From NCBI GenBank assembly GCA_031277315.1, contig JAITMP010000023.1:1-64000 (forward strand): a stretch of DNA of 64,000 bases, written 5' to 3'. This DNA comes from Zoogloeaceae bacterium (lineage in GTDB: Bacteria > Pseudomonadota > Gammaproteobacteria > Burkholderiales > Rhodocyclaceae). Below the pieces are notes generated by a model. That model saw only the letters and a list, made by a program, of their open reading frames with translations. It had not been told where the DNA came from and ran no database searches. Positions 61,765-64,000 of the stretch are shown piece by piece. A program made the translations under genes and the position numbers. Position 1 is the stretch's first letter; the number at the start of each line of letters is the position of its first letter.

Positions 61765-61784
61765 GATGCGCCTCCAGGCACGGA

Positions 61785-63839
61785 TTACGCCAAAATCATA
61801 CCACTGTGACGCAGCAGGGCGTCGACGCTCGGCGCGCGGCCCCGGAAAGCCTTGAAGGATTCCAGCGCCGGGCGGCTGCCGCCGACGGCGAGGATTTCGT
61901 CGCGGAAGCGCGCGCCGGTGGCCGGATTGAGCACGCTGCCGTCGACGCGCTCTTCCTCGAACGCGGCGAAGGCGTCGGCGGAGAGCACCTCGGCCCATTT
62001 GTAGCTGTAGTAGCCGGCGGCGTAACCGCCGGAGAAAATGTGCGAGAAGCCGTTCGGAAAGCGGTGCCAGGGCGGCGGGAAAACCACGGCTACTTCCTGA
62101 CGCACGGTTTCGATCAGGTCGAGCACGCTTTGCTGGCCGGCTGGTTCAAAGTCGCTGTGCAGCAGCAGGTCGAACAGGCTGAATTCGATCTGGCGCACGC
62201 TCTGCATGCCGCTTTGAAAATTTTTCGCCGCGATCATTTTGTCGAACAGCGCGCGCGGCAGCGGCTGGCCGGTGTCGACATGCGCCGTCATGCCGCGCAG
62301 CACTTCCCATTCCCAGCAGAAATTTTCCATGAACTGGCTCGGCAGTTCGACCGCGTCCCATTCGACGCCGTTGATGCCGGAGACGCCCAGTTCGTCGACG
62401 CGCGTGAGCAGATGGTGCAGGCCGTGGCCGGTTTCGTGGAACAGGGTGATGACTTCGTCATGGGTGAACAGCGCCGGCTTGCCGCCGACCGGGCGCGAGA
62501 AATTGCAGTTGAGGTAAGCCGTCGGCGTCTGGATGCCGGCGGCGGTGCGCCGCCGCGTGACCGCCTCGTCCATCCAGGCGCCGCCGCGCTTGGTTGCGCG
62601 CGCGTAGAGGTCGAGGTAGAACTGGCCGATCAGCGCGCCGTGTGTGTCCTCGATGCGGAAAAAGCGCACGTCTTCGTGCCAGACCGGCGCCGCGTCGGAT
62701 TGAATGCGCACGCTGAACAGCGTTTCGATGAGACGGAACAGGCCGGCCAGCACCTGCGCCTCGGGGAAATACCGGCGCACTTCTTCATCGGAAAAACTGT
62801 AGCGCACCTGCTTGAGTTTTTCCGAGATCCAGCCGATATCCCACGGCGCCAATGCTGTCATGTCCGGCGTGGCGGCGGCGAATTCGCGCAGTTCGGCCAT
62901 GTCGCGCTCGGCGAAAGGCTTCGACTTCACCGCCATCTCGCGCAGGAAGGCCAGCACGTCGGCCGGCGACTCGGCCATCTTCGGCACCAGCGACACCTCG
63001 GCGAAGTTGGCGTAGCCGAGATGACCGGCTTCTTCGGCGCGCAGCGCGAGCAGGCGGCGGATGAGCGGCATGTTGTCCCATTCCGGCTTGCCGCCGAAAT
63101 CGTGAAACTCGGCGGCGCGCGTGGCGTAGGCGCGGTAGAGCGTTTCGCGCAGCCGCCGGCTTTCAGCGTACTGCATCACCGGCAGATAAGAGGGCATGTG
63201 CAGGGTGAACTTCCAGCCCGCTTTACCCGCTTCTTCCGCCGCTGAGCGCGCCGCCGCGACGGCATCGGCGGGGATGCCAGCCAGTTCGGTTTCGTCCGTA
63301 ACCCATTCGGCGAAGGCGTTGGTGGCGTCGAGCAGGTTCTCGGAAAATTTCGCTTGCAGCGAAGCAAGTTCTTCCTGAATGGCCTGGAAGCGCGGCTTGT
63401 CGGCCTCCGGCAATTCCGCGCCGGAGAGGCGGAAGTCGCGGATCTCGTGCGCGACGATGCGTTGTTGCGCGGCGCTCAGCCGGGCATGATCCGGCGACGC
63501 TTGCAGCGCCTTGAACTGCGCGAACAGACGCGGGTTCTGCCCCAGTTCGGCGAAGAAGCGCGTCACCTCGGGCAGGTTGGCGTTATAGGCTTCGCGCCAT
63601 GCCGGCACATCCATCACCGAATGCAGATGACCGACGATGCCCCAGGCGCGCGACAGGCGCTCGTTGCCGTCAAAAAAAGGCGCGGCGAAATCGGCCCAGG
63701 TCGCCGGCGCGTTTTCGAGCTGCGTCAGCAGAGCGCGGTTTTCAGTCAGCAATTCGCTGATTGCCGGCGTGACATGTTCGGGGCGCACGGCGTCGAAACG
63801 CGGCAGGCCGGAGAAATCGAGCAGGGGATTGGTCGTCAT
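61785..63839 (-). CDS. prlC: Oligopeptidase A (M3 metallopeptidase)
   Basis: 684 residues, full length. Zinc site HExxH in 'VITLFHETGHGLHHLLTRVDELGVSGINGVEWDAVELPSQFMENFCWE', with the downstream Glu. C-terminal 'NGFSHIFSGGYAAGYYSYKWAEVLSADAFAAFEEE' is typical of PrlC/OpdA. A cytosolic oligopeptide-degrading enzyme. It begins after a terminator that ends the upstream gene on the same strand. Confidence 0.97.
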   Translation of the reverse strand: MTTNPLLDFSGLPRFDAVRPEHVTPAISELLTENRALLTQLENAPATWADFAAPFFDGNERLSRAWGIVGHLHSVMDVPAWREAYNANLPEVTRFFAELGQNPRLFAQFKALQASPDHARLSAAQQRIVAHEIRDFRLSGAELPEADKPRFQAIQEELASLQAKFSENLLDATNAFAEWVTDETELAGIPADAVAAARSAAEEAGKAGWKFTLHMPSYLPVMQYAESRRLRETLYRAYATRAAEFHDFGGKPEWDNMPLIRRLLALRAEEAGHLGYANFAEVSLVPKMAESPADVLAFLREMAVKSKPFAERDMAELREFAAATPDMTALAPWDIGWISEKLKQVRYSFSDEEVRRYFPEAQVLAGLFRLIETLFSVRIQSDAAPVWHEDVRFFRIEDTHGALIGQFYLDLYARATKRGGAWMDEAVTRRRTAAGIQTPTAYLNCNFSRPVGGKPALFTHDEVITLFHETGHGLHHLLTRVDELGVSGINGVEWDAVELPSQFMENFCWEWEVLRGMTAHVDTGQPLPRALFDKMIAAKNFQSGMQSVRQIEFSLFDLLLHSDFEPAGQQSVLDLIETVRQEVAVVFPPPWHRFPNGFSHIFSGGYAAGYYSYKWAEVLSADAFAAFEEERVDGSVLNPATGARFRDEILAVGGSRPALESFKAFRGRAPSVDALLRHSGMILA

Positions 63840-63849
63840 GGCGTTTCGG

Positions 63850-63883
63850 AAAAACGGGGGCGCCGGATGTTTTTCGGCGCCCC
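63850..63883 (-). terminator. Rho-independent terminator between the right-edge gene and prlC (minus strand)
   Basis: On the minus strand GGGGCGCCG-AAAAACATC-CGGCGCCCC is followed by CGTTTTT; a 9-bp perfect stem. It ends the gene cut by the window edge (stop at 63930). Confidence 0.88.
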
Positions 63884-63929
63884 TGTGTTGAGGTGTTGAT
63901 GTGTTCAGCTTGCGCGTTCAGCCGAGCCT

Positions 63930-64000
63930 TCAGTCGAGACGTTTGCCGGCCAGCTTTTCGTAGGCCTCGCGGTATTTGACCGTCGTCTTGGCAATGATTT
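63930..64000 (-). CDS. purC: 3' end of a gene, probably SAICAR synthetase (partial)
   Basis: Only the last 22 codons are in the window: 'IIAKTTVKYREAYEKLAGKRLD' and the stop. This ending resembles the C-terminus of phosphoribosylaminoimidazole-succinocarboxamide synthase in betaproteobacteria ('...KTxxKYxEAYxxLTGK'). The rest lies beyond 64000, so the call is tentative. Confidence 0.6.
   Translation of the reverse strand, partial: IIAKTTVKYREAYEKLAGKRLD

Overview
The window looks like chromosomal DNA of a high-GC betaproteobacterium. The Rhodocyclales are my best guess, because the gene order is typical of that group: argH-algZ-algR-hemC-hemD-hemX-hemY, rplU-rpmA-obgE-proB, dusB-fis-purH-purD, amgK/murU-lptD-surA-pdxA-rsmA, hemA-prfA-prmC and trpG-trpD-trpC. 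A Neisseria-type porin, dRS3-like palindromes and an aromatic-acid gene cluster fit the same picture. This assignment is inference; no rRNA or tRNA gene was seen.

Layout. (1) 38-2739, minus strand: an EmrA/EmrB-type multidrug efflux pair. (2) 2913-9001: a lower-GC block with a PcaR/PobR-type IclR regulator divergent from a UbiD-family prenyl-FMN decarboxylase, a 97-residue partner protein, a PaaK-type aryl-CoA ligase and an AAHS-family aromatic acid symporter. It looks like an aromatic acid or dicarboxylate pathway (uptake, CoA activation, decarboxylation), with two candidate IclR operators upstream. (3) 9232-12252: a second MFS transporter, an acyl-CoA dehydrogenase and a FlK-like thioesterase. 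(4) 12867-20533: a ten-gene uptake [NiFe]-hydrogenase operon hupSLCDFGHIJK. The small subunit carries all six cysteines of the O2-tolerant [4Fe-3S] proximal cluster. (5) 20659-27950: hemA, prfA, prmC, a TAXI-type TRAP binding protein, then overlapping trpG, trpD and trpC. (6) 27951-32633: an accessory stretch with dispersed repeats, two toxin-antitoxin pairs (StbD/RelE type and MntA/HepT type), a porin and a GIY-YIG protein. (7) 32634-43652: proB, obgE, rpmA and rplU; a CGFS glutaredoxin; argH; an AlgZ/AlgR-type two-component system; hemC, hemD, hemX and hemY. (8) 43680-45246: an AhpD-like protein, a second repeat block and a low-GC methyltransferase that looks acquired. (9) 45401-58821: purD, purH, fis, dusB, pepP, murU, amgK, then lptD, surA, pdxA and rsmA. 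(10) 58871-64000: an ACR3 arsenite exporter, a small hypothetical gene, xthA, a DUF4124/glutaredoxin-like exported protein, prlC and the 3' end of a gene that is probably purC.

Most coding DNA here is housekeeping. The parts worth following are the UbiD/ligase/transporter cluster with its predicted operators, the oxygen-tolerant hydrogenase (whose hyp maturation genes other than hypC-like hupF are outside the window), and the repeat-rich accessory stretches.
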